A DNA stretch of 64,000 nt from Mycolicibacterium aubagnense (lineage in GTDB: Bacteria > Actinomycetota > Actinomycetes > Mycobacteriales > Mycobacteriaceae): positions 3,906,001-3,970,000 of the forward strand of contig NZ_AP022577.1 in NCBI RefSeq assembly GCF_010730955.1, written 5' to 3'. Shown here in pieces: positions 51,045 through 59,332 of this stretch. The number at the start of each line of letters is the position of its first letter. Position 1 is the stretch's first letter. Below the pieces are notes generated by a model that made no database searches, was not told the origin of the DNA, and worked only from the letters and a program-made list of their open reading frames with translations. A program made the translations under genes and the position numbers.

Positions 51045-52969
51045 TGGGTGGTCGCTGTCGATGGCTGCGAGGCCGACGCCTGGCTTGCCTTCGTGGGCTG
51101 GGCGCTTGGGGTCTGGGTGCTGGGCGCCTGGGTGGTCGGCTGCGCGGTGGGCGTCTGCGTCGTCGGGGCCTGCGTGGTGGTCGGCGGCTGCGTGGTGGTG
51201 GGCGGTTGCGTCGTCGTCGGCGGCTGGGTCGTCGTGGGCGGGGTGGTCGTGGTGGGCGGTTGCGTCGTCGTGGTGGTCGTCGTCGTCGACGGAGTGGTCG
51301 TCGTGGTGGTGGTCGTGGTGTCGGTGGTGGTTGTGGTCGTGGTGGTCGTGGTCGAGCTGGTGGTCGACGAATCGGTGGTCGTCGTGGTGGTCGGCGCGTC
51401 CGTGGTGGTGGTGATCGGGTTGGTCACCGTCGACGTCTCCACCTGACCATTCGGATTCGTCTGCGTCACAACGGACTTCGTGGCCTTGTAGGTGCTGGTG
51501 GTGATGGAGCCGTCGGGTCCGGTGATGGTGGTGGTGACGTCGACCGTCACCGGACCCGACTGGGAGTCGTTGCTGGTGAGCCCAACCGCGGCCCAACTGC
51601 CACCGGCGACCAAGAACGCTGCCGCGGCCGCGCCGAAGAGCAGCGGTGGGCGCCGGTACCAGGGCAGCGGCGCCACGTCGGGCAGGTTGTCCTCTTCTTC
51701 ATGGGCGAAGTCCATCGCCGGCCGGGCCGTGGTCTCGCCGAAAGGCGCTGCCTCGGCGTAGCCGGTCGCGAAATCCGTGGGGTAGTCCCCGCCTACGGCG
51801 CCACCGGGTTCCTCGTCGTCAGACCAGGCCAGCGACGGCCCGACGGTCGAGGACGGGTTCGCGTCGGCGGGAGGCACCGGAGCAGCCATGGTGGCGGGGC
51901 CGCCCGCCCAGCCCGCGGGGCCGGCGGCCCAGCCCATGGTGGGTGCCATCCCCGTCGGTGCGTCGGCGCTCATGGTGCTCGGATCAACCAAGGGAGCGCC
52001 GCCGGCCGCGGTGAGCGCAGGCTGCGGCGAGGTCACGACCGGGACCCGGAAGTGCTCCGAAAGTCGTTGGGTGACGATCGGAATCGAGGCACCCCCGCCG
52101 GCGGTGGCCAGAGCCGTCAGGACGCCGGCCGGAATCTGGTTGCGCTGCAAGGTTTCCTGGACGACGGCGACCAGCCCCGCGAGGGCCGGCTCCAGCAGTC
52201 GTTCCAGCTCCGGGCGGGTGATGCGCAGCGCCGAAGCGAAACCGGGCAGGTTGGCGCTGACCGACGTCGCCGTCTCCGACGACAACCGCTCCTTGGCCTG
52301 CCGGCACTGGTCCCGCAGCTGGGACAGCGAGCCGACCGCCGCCGTGCCGGCCGGGTCCGCGTCGGCGGACTCGGTGATGCCGGCGATGACGTGGTTCAGC
52401 AGGGCCTGGTCCACCAAGTCGCCGGAGAACTCCGGGTAGCGCACCGTCTCGCCGATCTGGCTCAGGGTCGCGGCGTCGGCAAGGGTGACGCTGGTACCGC
52501 TACCGCCGAAATCGCAGAGCGCCACCACGCCGTGGTCAGGTAGCCCGGGCCCGGCCTTGAGGCCGGCGAGCGCTGCGGCCGCGTCGGAGACCACCGGTGC
52601 GGCCGCCAGGCCAGGCTTGCCGCGCAGGGCCGCGGCGAGTGCGCCGATGGTGGACATCCCCCAATGCGCCGGTGCGGCGATGACGATGGGGCTGCCGCCA
52701 CCCACGGTCCGGGCCATGGCATCGAGAGCCTCGGCCAGGACGGCCTCGCCGCGATGTGCCGAACCGTCCGGGGCGATCAGGGGAATCGGATCGCCGACGC
52801 GCTCGACGAAACCGGTGAGCACCAGGCCGCCGGGCTGCGTGGGGATGCCGACTTCGGCGGGCCGATCCGGGTACAGGGACAAAATGGCGCGACGGCTCAC
52901 CGGGGGTCGCCCGGCCGGCACGGCCACCAGGTTGGTCTGGCCGATCGACAAACCGAGCCCGTTGCTCAT
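51041..52969 (-). CDS. Hsp70-like membrane protein coupled to iniR
   Basis: 642 aa, ATG preceded by AAAGGAG. DnaK-like nucleotide-binding domain (GLSIGQTNLVAVPAG; VVALCDFGGSGTSVTLAD; LATAGGGASIPIVTQR) in residues 1-~340, an acidic linker, one membrane helix (LFGAAAAAFLVAGGSWAAVG) and a Thr/Gln/Pro outer tail of ~140 residues (TTTQPPTTTQPPTTTQ). Paralogue of 17039-19000. Being translationally coupled to iniR, it may sense wall status and signal to the regulator; this is inference. Confidence 0.75.
   Translation of the reverse strand: MSNGLGLSIGQTNLVAVPAGRPPVSRRAILSLYPDRPAEVGIPTQPGGLVLTGFVERVGDPIPLIAPDGSAHRGEAVLAEALDAMARTVGGGSPIVIAAPAHWGMSTIGALAAALRGKPGLAAAPVVSDAAAALAGLKAGPGLPDHGVVALCDFGGSGTSVTLADAATLSQIGETVRYPEFSGDLVDQALLNHVIAGITESADADPAGTAAVGSLSQLRDQCRQAKERLSSETATSVSANLPGFASALRITRPELERLLEPALAGLVAVVQETLQRNQIPAGVLTALATAGGGASIPIVTQRLSEHFRVPVVTSPQPALTAAGGAPLVDPSTMSADAPTGMAPTMGWAAGPAGWAGGPATMAAPVPPADANPSSTVGPSLAWSDDEEPGGAVGGDYPTDFATGYAEAAPFGETTARPAMDFAHEEEDNLPDVAPLPWYRRPPLLFGAAAAAFLVAGGSWAAVGLTSNDSQSGPVTVDVTTTITGPDGSITTSTYKATKSVVTQTNPNGQVETSTVTNPITTTTDAPTTTTTTDSSTTSSTTTTTTTTTTDTTTTTTTTTPSTTTTTTTTQPPTTTTPPTTTQPPTTTQPPTTTQPPTTTQAPTTQTPTAQPTTQAPSTQTPSAQPTKASQASASQPSTATTH
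51060..51420 (-). repeat. Low-complexity Thr/Pro/Gln-coding repeats
   Basis: GGTGGTCGT-type trinucleotide repeats encode the polythreonine and TTTQPP tail of the Hsp70-like protein. Highly biased codon and base composition; prone to length variation. Confidence 0.75.
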
Positions 52970-53059
52970 AAACGTCCACTCCTTTGATGCGCTACCGGAC
53001 TTGCGTGTAGTCGGACTGGGGTCACCCTATGCGCTGGCGGCCCGGGGGTGGGACACAAT

Positions 53060-53102
53060 CCCCTAACGATTGGTGAATCCCTAATGGTTGTGCCCCTAAT
53101 GG
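53060..53102. promoter_or_regulatory. Cluster of CCCCTAA elements upstream of the Rv0340-like gene
   Basis: CCCCTAACG (53060), CCCTAATGG (53079) and CCCCTAATGG (53093) lie in the same orientation, with CTAA cores 18 and 15 nt apart, in the divergent spacer between the Hsp70-iniR operon and the ini genes. The same motif recurs upstream of iniB. Likely IniR-binding direct repeats. Confidence 0.6.
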
Positions 53103-53229
53103 CAGGTGTCGGGTGCTGGGGTCAGCACCGATCTCTGGGAGCTATATCGGCGATAGCATCGAAATAGTTATCGAGGGGTCTACCTGGTGTGAGGCCCGGA
53201 GTTTCGAATCGACGGAAGGAGTAGGTGCC

Positions 53230-53772
53230 GTGGCAAATCCGCTGCTGGATTTCGTCATGTCGGTGGTCCGGGATCCCGACGTGGCAGCGCACTACGCCGC
53301 CGACCCCGCCGGTGCCATCGCCGACGCCAACCTCACCGGCGTCACCACCGCGGACGTCGCGCACCTCATCCCGGTGGTCTCCGAGTCCCTGGGGACGGTG
53401 TCTTCCGCTGCCGGTGGCGTGCCGACCGCCGGATTCGACGATCCCGGCGTGAACGTCTGGACCAGTGGTGCCGCCACGGCGGCCTTCGACGCCTTCGACG
53501 CCGTCAACACGCACGTGCCGACGGTCGTTTCCCCGCACGTGATTTCCGATCCTGACCTGGGCGGATTCGACAGCGCACCGGACCTTCCAGTGCACACCGC
53601 TGTGCCGGACCTGGCCATGTCCGACGATCTGGGCCTGCACAACGACGTCCCGGTCATCGACGCCGGGCACCTGTCGGATCCGGGTGCGCTCGACTGGCAC
53701 GCGGTCGATACCGCAGACCCGTCGTTGGGCTCGTCTGTTGAGCACCATCAGGGCTTCGACTTCTTCAGCTGA
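53230..53772 (+). CDS. IniB-like protein (Rv0340 orthologue)
   Basis: 180 aa from a GTG placed 8 nt after GGAAGGAG; Rv0340 is 179 aa. The N-terminal ~50 residues (ANPLLDFVMSVVRDPDVAAH then ADPAGAIADANLTGVTTADV) match the N-terminal domain of IniB encoded next. The rest is Asp/His/Val-rich with weak repeats (DLGLHNDVPVIDAGHLSDPG). No signal peptide. Has its own CCCCTAA promoter cluster and ends in a strong terminator, so it is a separate but co-regulated unit. Confidence 0.85.
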   Translation: MANPLLDFVMSVVRDPDVAAHYAADPAGAIADANLTGVTTADVAHLIPVVSESLGTVSSAAGGVPTAGFDDPGVNVWTSGAATAAFDAFDAVNTHVPTVVSPHVISDPDLGGFDSAPDLPVHTAVPDLAMSDDLGLHNDVPVIDAGHLSDPGALDWHAVDTADPSLGSSVEHHQGFDFFS

Positions 53773-53789
53773 ACATTGCACACCCCGAC

Positions 53790-53823
53790 AAACGCCGGTG
53801 GCCGCTATGGCCACCGGCGTTTT
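53790..53823 (+). terminator. Intrinsic terminator between the two ini transcription units
   Basis: A 14-bp stem (AAACGCCGGTGGCC / GGCCACCGGCGTTT) with loop GCTAT followed by TTTTG begins 17 nt after the stop of the Rv0340-like gene. Canonical and strong. Confidence 0.88.
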
Positions 53824-53852
53824 GCGTTCTCTCACCCCGCCCTCAGCAAACA

Positions 53853-53961
53853 CCCTAACAATCCCCTAATCCCCTAGTAGGGGGAGCGGCGGCACCCCAC
53901 TACGTTCCGTTGGGGGTAGGGGTGGTTGCCCCGTTTGCAGGGTCCTTGCCGGCCCCTAACG
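53853..53961. promoter_or_regulatory. CCCCTAA elements upstream of iniB
   Basis: CCCTAACA (53853), CCCCTAAT (53863), CCCCTAGTAGGGG (53871) and CCCCTAACG (53953) precede iniB, matching the cluster before the Rv0340-like gene. A reverse-strand copy sits near 53911-53921 (GGGGGTAGGGG). Two independent promoters with the same motif point to one regulator, probably IniR. Confidence 0.6.
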
Positions 53962-54032
53962 TTGTTGTCAGTTCGCCGGACAACGGCGACCCAGAACTTC
54001 AGAAGAGCAAGACCCCAAAGAAAGGGACTCCA

Positions 54033-55148
54033 ATGACCAGCCTGATCGAATTCATCATCGACCTGTTCCGCTTCCCGACCGTGGCGAGCTCGTTCGTCGC
54101 GGACCCGCAGGGCACCATGCAGAACGCCGGTCTCGCCAACGTCACCGCCGCGCAGCTGGCTTCGGTGGCCGCCAGCGCGGTGCCCGCGGGCGTGGTGCTC
54201 GGTGGCGGCGACCCGGTCGTCGGCCTGCAGAACGCGGTCTCGGACTACTACAGCATGTCCTCGCCGTTCTCCCCGCAGAGCGGATTCGTCTCGCAGCCGA
54301 CCTTCGCTCCCGACACCTCGCTGGCCAGCGGCAACAACGTGCCGATCGCCAGCGGCAACAACGTCCCGGTGCTGAGCCCCACTCAGGACGCCGGAGCCAA
54401 CGCCCAGCAGGGTGCCTTCAACCTGGGCTTCGGTGACATCACCCTCGGTGGCAGCCACGTCCAGCAGGGCGACGGCGGCGTCAACATCGCCGGCAGCAAC
54501 AGCGGTGACATCGCCAGCGGCAAGGGCGCCGTCATGGGTGACGGCAACACCGTCAACAACGGCGACATCCACGCCGGCAGCCACTCCCCGGTGATCATCG
54601 GTACCGGCAACCACGCGGTCGACAACTCGACCACCGCGGGCGGCAACGTCATCGCCGGTAACTCCGGCCCGGTGATCAGCGACGTCAACACCGGTGGCGG
54701 CAACGGCGGCAGCGCCAGCGCCGGCGGCGGTCTGATCGGCGGCGGCCACGCCAACGCGGGTAGCGGTGGCAGCGGCGGCAACATCGTCATCAACGACGGC
54801 AACACCACCAACACCCACGTCGGTGGCAACCAGACCACCGCCGGGCACGACCTGGGCAGCGGCAACACCAGCGTCATCGATGACTCGTCGCACTCCTCGA
54901 CTGTCAACACGAGCCTGAACAGCGGGAACACCGCCAACACCAGCATCGGTAGCGGCAACAGCACCCACACCAGCATCGGTAGCGGGAACACCACCCACAC
55001 CGACGTCAGCTCGGACAACTCGGTCCACAGCACGGTCGCCGACAACTCGGTGCACGAGGCGAGCATGAACACCTACGCACCGACCGACACCCACACCACC
55101 ACCGACATCAGCCACACCACCCACGTCGATCCGACGCACATGCACTGA
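54033..55148 (+). CDS. iniB: IniB, isoniazid-inducible Gly/Asn-rich protein
   Basis: 371 aa from ATG 54033 (MTSLIEFIIDLFRFPTVASS), after AAAGGGA. An N-terminal IniB domain (~50 residues) is followed by a long Gly/Asn/Ser-rich region with repeats such as NSGNTANTSIGSGNSTHTSI and GNNVPIASGNNVPV, shorter than the 479-aa M. tuberculosis protein. Strongly induced by cell-wall inhibitors in M. tuberculosis; molecular role unknown. First gene of the operon with iniA and iniC. Confidence 0.9.
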   Translation: MTSLIEFIIDLFRFPTVASSFVADPQGTMQNAGLANVTAAQLASVAASAVPAGVVLGGGDPVVGLQNAVSDYYSMSSPFSPQSGFVSQPTFAPDTSLASGNNVPIASGNNVPVLSPTQDAGANAQQGAFNLGFGDITLGGSHVQQGDGGVNIAGSNSGDIASGKGAVMGDGNTVNNGDIHAGSHSPVIIGTGNHAVDNSTTAGGNVIAGNSGPVISDVNTGGGNGGSASAGGGLIGGGHANAGSGGSGGNIVINDGNTTNTHVGGNQTTAGHDLGSGNTSVIDDSSHSSTVNTSLNSGNTANTSIGSGNSTHTSIGSGNTTHTDVSSDNSVHSTVADNSVHEASMNTYAPTDTHTTTDISHTTHVDPTHMH

Positions 55149-55165
55149 TCGATCGCGACAAACCG

Positions 55166-55196
55166 TCCGGCGGGGCCTCTTACAGGCTCCGCCGGA
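55166..55196 (+). terminator. Hairpin in the iniB-iniA spacer (attenuator or terminator)
   Basis: TCCGGCGGGGCCT (55166-55178) and AGGCTCCGCCGGA (55184-55196) pair with one G-U, followed by TGTTTG. It could reduce iniA/iniC expression relative to iniB, or protect the iniB mRNA 3' end. Confidence 0.55.
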
Positions 55197-55244
55197 TGTT
55201 TGCGCATACCGTTGGTTATCGAGCATGCAGTCGAGGAGAGTCCA

Positions 55245-57086
55245 GTGACGCAACCCAACGAGGCGAATCCGCGCCCGGTCGCGGTGATCGTCGAGTTGAT
55301 CGACCACACCAGCCGGATCGCGGGCCTCAACGACCGTGACGACCTGGCGCAGCGGCTGCTGGCGGCGAAGACCAGGATCAGCGATCCGCAGATCCGGGTG
55401 GTCATCGCCGGGCAGCTGAAGCAGGGCAAGAGCCAGTTGCTGAACTCGTTGCTGAACATGCCCGTGGCCCGCGTCGGGGATGACGAGAGCACCGTGCTGA
55501 CCACCGTCGTCCACTACGGTGATGCGGCGACTGCACAGCTCATCCTGGCCCCGCCCGAGGGCGCGTTGGAACCGAGTGTCGTGGCCATACCGCCCAACCA
55601 GCTGTCGACCGACCTGCGACAGGCCCCGCAGGCCCAGGGCCGTCAGGTGCTGCGCGTCGAGGTCGCGGCGCCGAGCCCGATGCTCAAAGGCGGACTCACC
55701 TTTGTCGACACCCCGGGCGTCGGCGGACTGGGCCAGCCCCACCTGTCGGCCACCCTCGGGCTGCTGCCCGACGCCGACGCCCTCCTGATGGTCAGCGACA
55801 CCAGCCAGGAGTTCACCGCGCCCGAGCTGACGTTCATCCGGCAGGCCGTCGAAATCTGCCCGGTGGCAACGATTGTCGCCACCAAGACCGACCTGTACCC
55901 GCACTGGCGGGAGATCGTCGCGGCCAATGCCGCACACCTGCAGCGCGCGCGGCTGAGCGTCCCCGTGGTGCCCGCATCGTCGGCGTTGCGCACGCACGCG
56001 CTGGCGCTGAACGACAAGGAACTCAACGACGAGTCCAACTTCCCGGCCATCATCTCGTTCCTCACCGACAAGGTGCTGAGTCGCGAGAACGACCGGATCA
56101 AGGACGAGGTCGTCACCGAAATCCACTCGGCCGCTGAACATCTGACCCTGGCCGTGTCCACGGAATTGGCTGCGATCAACGATCCCGACAAGATCGAGCG
56201 CATCAAGGCCGAGCTGGAGCAGAAGAAGGACGACGCCCAGAACGCGTTGCAGCAGACGGCATTGTGGCAACAGGTGCTCAACGACGGCATTGCTGACCTG
56301 ACCGCCGATGTCGACCATGACCTGCGCAACCGGTTCCGCAACATCACCGCGCACACCGAGCGCATCATCGACGGCTGTGATCCCACCCAACACTGGGCCG
56401 AGATCGGCGCAGAGTTGGAGAACGTGGTTGCCACCGCGGTCGGCGACAACTTCGTCTGGGCCCATCAGCGCGCCGAGGCGCTGGCCGCCGAGGTGGCCCG
56501 CACCTTCGTGCAGGCCGGGCTGGATTCGGTGGAACTGGCCGAGATCAGGGCCCGCGACATGGGCGCCGGCCTTGGCGAGTTCAACCCCGTCGCGCGGCTG
56601 GAATCCGAGCCGATCAGAGCCGGCCACAAGGTGATCACCGGGATGCGCGGGTCTTACGGTGGCGTGCTGATGTTCGGCATGCTGACGTCGTTCGCCGGGC
56701 TGGGCATGTTCAACCCGCTGTCGCTGGGCGCCGGACTGGTGCTGGGCCGAAAGGCCTACAAGGAGGACATGGAGAACCGCATGCTGCGCGTGCGGGGCGA
56801 GGCGAAGATGAACGTCCGCCGGTTCGTCGACGACGTGTCGTTCGCGGTCGGCAAGGAGTCTCGCGACCGGCTGCGAAACATCCAGCGCCACTTGCGTGAT
56901 CACTACCGCGAGATCGCCAACCAGACCACCAGATCGCTCAACGAATCGCTGCAGGCAATGCTCGCCGCCGCGCAGATCGAAGCGGGCGAACGCGACAACC
57001 GGGTGCGGGAACTGGAGCGGCAGTTGAACATTCTGCGCCAGGTCATCGACAACGCGGTGAAACTGACTCCGGCCCTGGCCCAGTGA
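55245..57086 (+). CDS. iniA: IniA, bacterial dynamin-like GTPase
   Basis: 613 aa from GTG 55245, 4 nt after GAGGAGAG; an upstream in-frame start lacks a ribosome site. Dynamin-type GTPase: G1 GQLKQGKSQLLNSLL, G3 VDTPGVGGLG, G4 ATKTDLYP. Long helical stalk and a hydrophobic paddle (GGVLMFGMLTSFAGLGMFNP) that inserts into membranes. In mycobacteria IniA drives membrane fission and is linked to tolerance of wall drugs. Its stop overlaps iniC (GTGA). Confidence 0.93.
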   Translation: MTQPNEANPRPVAVIVELIDHTSRIAGLNDRDDLAQRLLAAKTRISDPQIRVVIAGQLKQGKSQLLNSLLNMPVARVGDDESTVLTTVVHYGDAATAQLILAPPEGALEPSVVAIPPNQLSTDLRQAPQAQGRQVLRVEVAAPSPMLKGGLTFVDTPGVGGLGQPHLSATLGLLPDADALLMVSDTSQEFTAPELTFIRQAVEICPVATIVATKTDLYPHWREIVAANAAHLQRARLSVPVVPASSALRTHALALNDKELNDESNFPAIISFLTDKVLSRENDRIKDEVVTEIHSAAEHLTLAVSTELAAINDPDKIERIKAELEQKKDDAQNALQQTALWQQVLNDGIADLTADVDHDLRNRFRNITAHTERIIDGCDPTQHWAEIGAELENVVATAVGDNFVWAHQRAEALAAEVARTFVQAGLDSVELAEIRARDMGAGLGEFNPVARLESEPIRAGHKVITGMRGSYGGVLMFGMLTSFAGLGMFNPLSLGAGLVLGRKAYKEDMENRMLRVRGEAKMNVRRFVDDVSFAVGKESRDRLRNIQRHLRDHYREIANQTTRSLNESLQAMLAAAQIEAGERDNRVRELERQLNILRQVIDNAVKLTPALAQ

Positions 57087-58597
57087 GCACGAGCGCACGC
57101 GTCCGCGCCATCCTGGGCGGCGTCATGTCGGCCTATCGGTCCGACCCCGGCTACCAGCACCGTCCGCAGGCCCTGGCCGAACTGGACTGGATCGCCCGTC
57201 GGCTGGACCAGCCGATCCGCATCGCTTTGGCCGGCACGCTCAAGGCCGGCAAGTCGACTTTGGTGAATGCGCTTGTGGGCGAGGAGATTGCGCCCACCGA
57301 TGCCACCGAGGCCACCCGCCTGGTCACCTGGTTCCGGCACGGCATGACGCCGCGCGTGACGGCCAACCACCGCGACGGCCGCCGTACGGATGTGCCGATC
57401 ACCCGCGATGGCGGCCTGACGTTCGATCTCGCGCGCTACTCGGGCGCGCAGGGCGCGGCCAACGTGGGGGACATCGTCGACCTCGACGTGCAGTGGCCCG
57501 CTGCCGAATTGGAACAGATGACCATCATCGACACGCCGGGCACGTCGTCGCTGTCGCGTGACGTCTCCGACCGGACCCTGCAACTCTTGGTGCCGCGCGA
57601 CGGGGTCCCTCGGGTGGATGCCGTCGTGTTCCTGCTGCGCACCCTCAATGCGTCAGACATCGCGTTGCTCAAGCAGATCGGGGAACTCGTCGGCAGCGGC
57701 TCGGGCGCGCTCGGCGTGATCGGCGTCGCGTCGCGTGCCGACGAGATCGGGGCCGGACGCATCGACGCGATGATGTCGGCCCGCGAGGTCGCCACCCGGT
57801 TCACCACGGAACTCGACCGCACGGGCGTGTGCCAGGCAGTCGTCCCGGTATCGGGGTTGCTGGCGCTGACCGCGCGCACGTTGCGGCAGAGTGAGTTCAC
57901 GGCACTGCAGAAACTCGCCGCTCTGGACGGCGACGGCGCCACCGCGCTGACCAAGGCCATGCTGTCAGCAGATCGCTTTGTCCGGCAAGATGATTCGCTG
58001 CCCGTCGACGCCATCACGCGAGCGGGGCTGTTGGACCGGTTCGGTATGTTCGGGATCCGGATCGCCATCGCGGTCCTACGCGCCGGTGTCACCGACTCCG
58101 TGGGGCTGGCCGACGAGCTACTGGAGCGCAGTGGTCTGGTGGCCCTGCGCGACGTCGTCGACCAGCAGTTCGCGCAGCGCGCCGACATGCTCAAGGCGCA
58201 CACCGCGTTGCGCACGCTGCGCCGCTTCGTGGAGGCCAACCCCATCTACGCGACACCGTTCATCCTGGCGGACATCGACCCGCTGCTGGCCGACACCCAC
58301 GCGTTCGAAGAATTGCGGCTGCTCGGCCAATTGCGTTCCAGGCCAACCACATTGAACGACGATGAGATGGCGTCGCTGCGCCGCATCATCGGCGGTTCGG
58401 GGACCGACGCGGCGAGCCGGCTGGGACTGGGTAACGATGCGCCATATGACGGCCCGCGTGCGGCCTTCGCGGCGGTGCAACGGTGGCGTCGCCGGGCCGA
58501 TCATCCGCTGAATGACCCCTTTACCGCACGTGCCTGCCGGGCTGCTGTGCGTAGTGCGGAGGCCTTGGTCGCCGACTATGCGGCGCAAGGCAGGTGA
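57083..58597 (+). CDS. iniC: IniC, dynamin-like GTPase partner of IniA
   Basis: 504 aa from a GTG overlapping the iniA stop. P-loop LAGTLKAGKSTLVNALVG, switch IIDTPGTSSLSRDVSD and a late GTPase segment VIGVASRADEIGAG. Shorter than IniA and lacking an evident membrane paddle. It probably pairs with IniA as the two halves of a dynamin heteromer. Confidence 0.92.
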   Translation: MSTSARVRAILGGVMSAYRSDPGYQHRPQALAELDWIARRLDQPIRIALAGTLKAGKSTLVNALVGEEIAPTDATEATRLVTWFRHGMTPRVTANHRDGRRTDVPITRDGGLTFDLARYSGAQGAANVGDIVDLDVQWPAAELEQMTIIDTPGTSSLSRDVSDRTLQLLVPRDGVPRVDAVVFLLRTLNASDIALLKQIGELVGSGSGALGVIGVASRADEIGAGRIDAMMSAREVATRFTTELDRTGVCQAVVPVSGLLALTARTLRQSEFTALQKLAALDGDGATALTKAMLSADRFVRQDDSLPVDAITRAGLLDRFGMFGIRIAIAVLRAGVTDSVGLADELLERSGLVALRDVVDQQFAQRADMLKAHTALRTLRRFVEANPIYATPFILADIDPLLADTHAFEELRLLGQLRSRPTTLNDDEMASLRRIIGGSGTDAASRLGLGNDAPYDGPRAAFAAVQRWRRRADHPLNDPFTARACRAAVRSAEALVADYAAQGR

Positions 58598-58648
58598 GAT
58601 ATCCGTGATCGTTGGCCAATCGGTGCCCCACGCAGCTACCGTTTGCGG

Positions 58649-59332
58649 GTGGCTCAATCGTTTGACCCCTTCGGACTGGTAGGCCGCGCGGTCGACGCCG
58701 CTCGTATCGGCCTGGATGTGTACAGCTGGACCGAGCAGCAGATCGTCGGCGCCCTGCGTAAAGGCCTCAACGAACTGGAACCGGAAGACACCGACCACGA
58801 CGTCGTCGCGACGCCCGAGACGTCCAAACCGGCAGCCACCGACGACTCGCTCAACTCCAAGATGAGCGAGCTGCTGAATCGGGCGCTCGACCAGAACACC
58901 GCCGGCAGCCAGACCGAGTTGTACCACCATCTGCTGGATCAGCTGGTCGCCGACGAGGCCCGCATCGTCGGCGCGCTGTCCGACGGCTCCGTCTCTCCTT
59001 TGGTCAACGTGTTCGACCGGACCCGCAAGGCGGTGCTGGAAAACGCGGCCCTGGTGGGCCGGACCGCGAACGTCGCGCTGCCGCAGATGACGCCACAGTA
59101 CGTCGGGCATTTGCTGGCACTGCGCCTCGTGGAGATCGGTCCGGAGGATTCCTCGCTGAAAACCGAGTACGAGGTGTTGATGGCTGAGACCATCGTGCTC
59201 AACGCGATCAAGGCCGCGTCGAAGGGTCCGCTCCCCGCCAAGGTGGAGAAGCTGACGCTGACGCTGTCGCCGCTGGGCCGATCGCTGTGGGCCGCCGCCA
59301 CCGCGGAGGACGACCAAGACGGGTGGCACTGA
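58649..59332 (+). CDS. Abi-alpha (DUF4393) family protein
   Basis: 227 aa from GTG 58649 (MAQSFDPFGLVGRAVDAARI); a TTG two codons earlier is less likely. The region from about residue 80 fits the Abi_alpha family: LLDQLVADEARIVGALSDGS, YVGHLLALRLVEIGPEDSSL, and the closing LTLTLSPLGRSLWAA strand. Members are named for abortive-infection proteins. Its stop overlaps the DUF445 start by 1 nt and it lies 51 nt after iniC, so it is part of the ini transcript. Confidence 0.68.
   Translation: MAQSFDPFGLVGRAVDAARIGLDVYSWTEQQIVGALRKGLNELEPEDTDHDVVATPETSKPAATDDSLNSKMSELLNRALDQNTAGSQTELYHHLLDQLVADEARIVGALSDGSVSPLVNVFDRTRKAVLENAALVGRTANVALPQMTPQYVGHLLALRLVEIGPEDSSLKTEYEVLMAETIVLNAIKAASKGPLPAKVEKLTLTLSPLGRSLWAAATAEDDQDGWH

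Noticed and set aside
51060..51420. CRISPR-like repetitive tract
   Set aside because: No spacers; it is coding low-complexity repeat for a Thr-rich tail. No CRISPR array was found in the window.
51045..51596. Longer iniR start inside the Hsp70-like gene
   Set aside because: The extra stretch is the shifted frame of the poly-Thr repeat (His/Asp runs); the TTGA overlap gives the family length.
53874..57098. 1074-codon minus-strand frame opposite iniB-iniA
   Set aside because: Low-complexity Val/Asp/Gly translation mirrors the Gly/Asn repeats and GTPase codons of the true genes.
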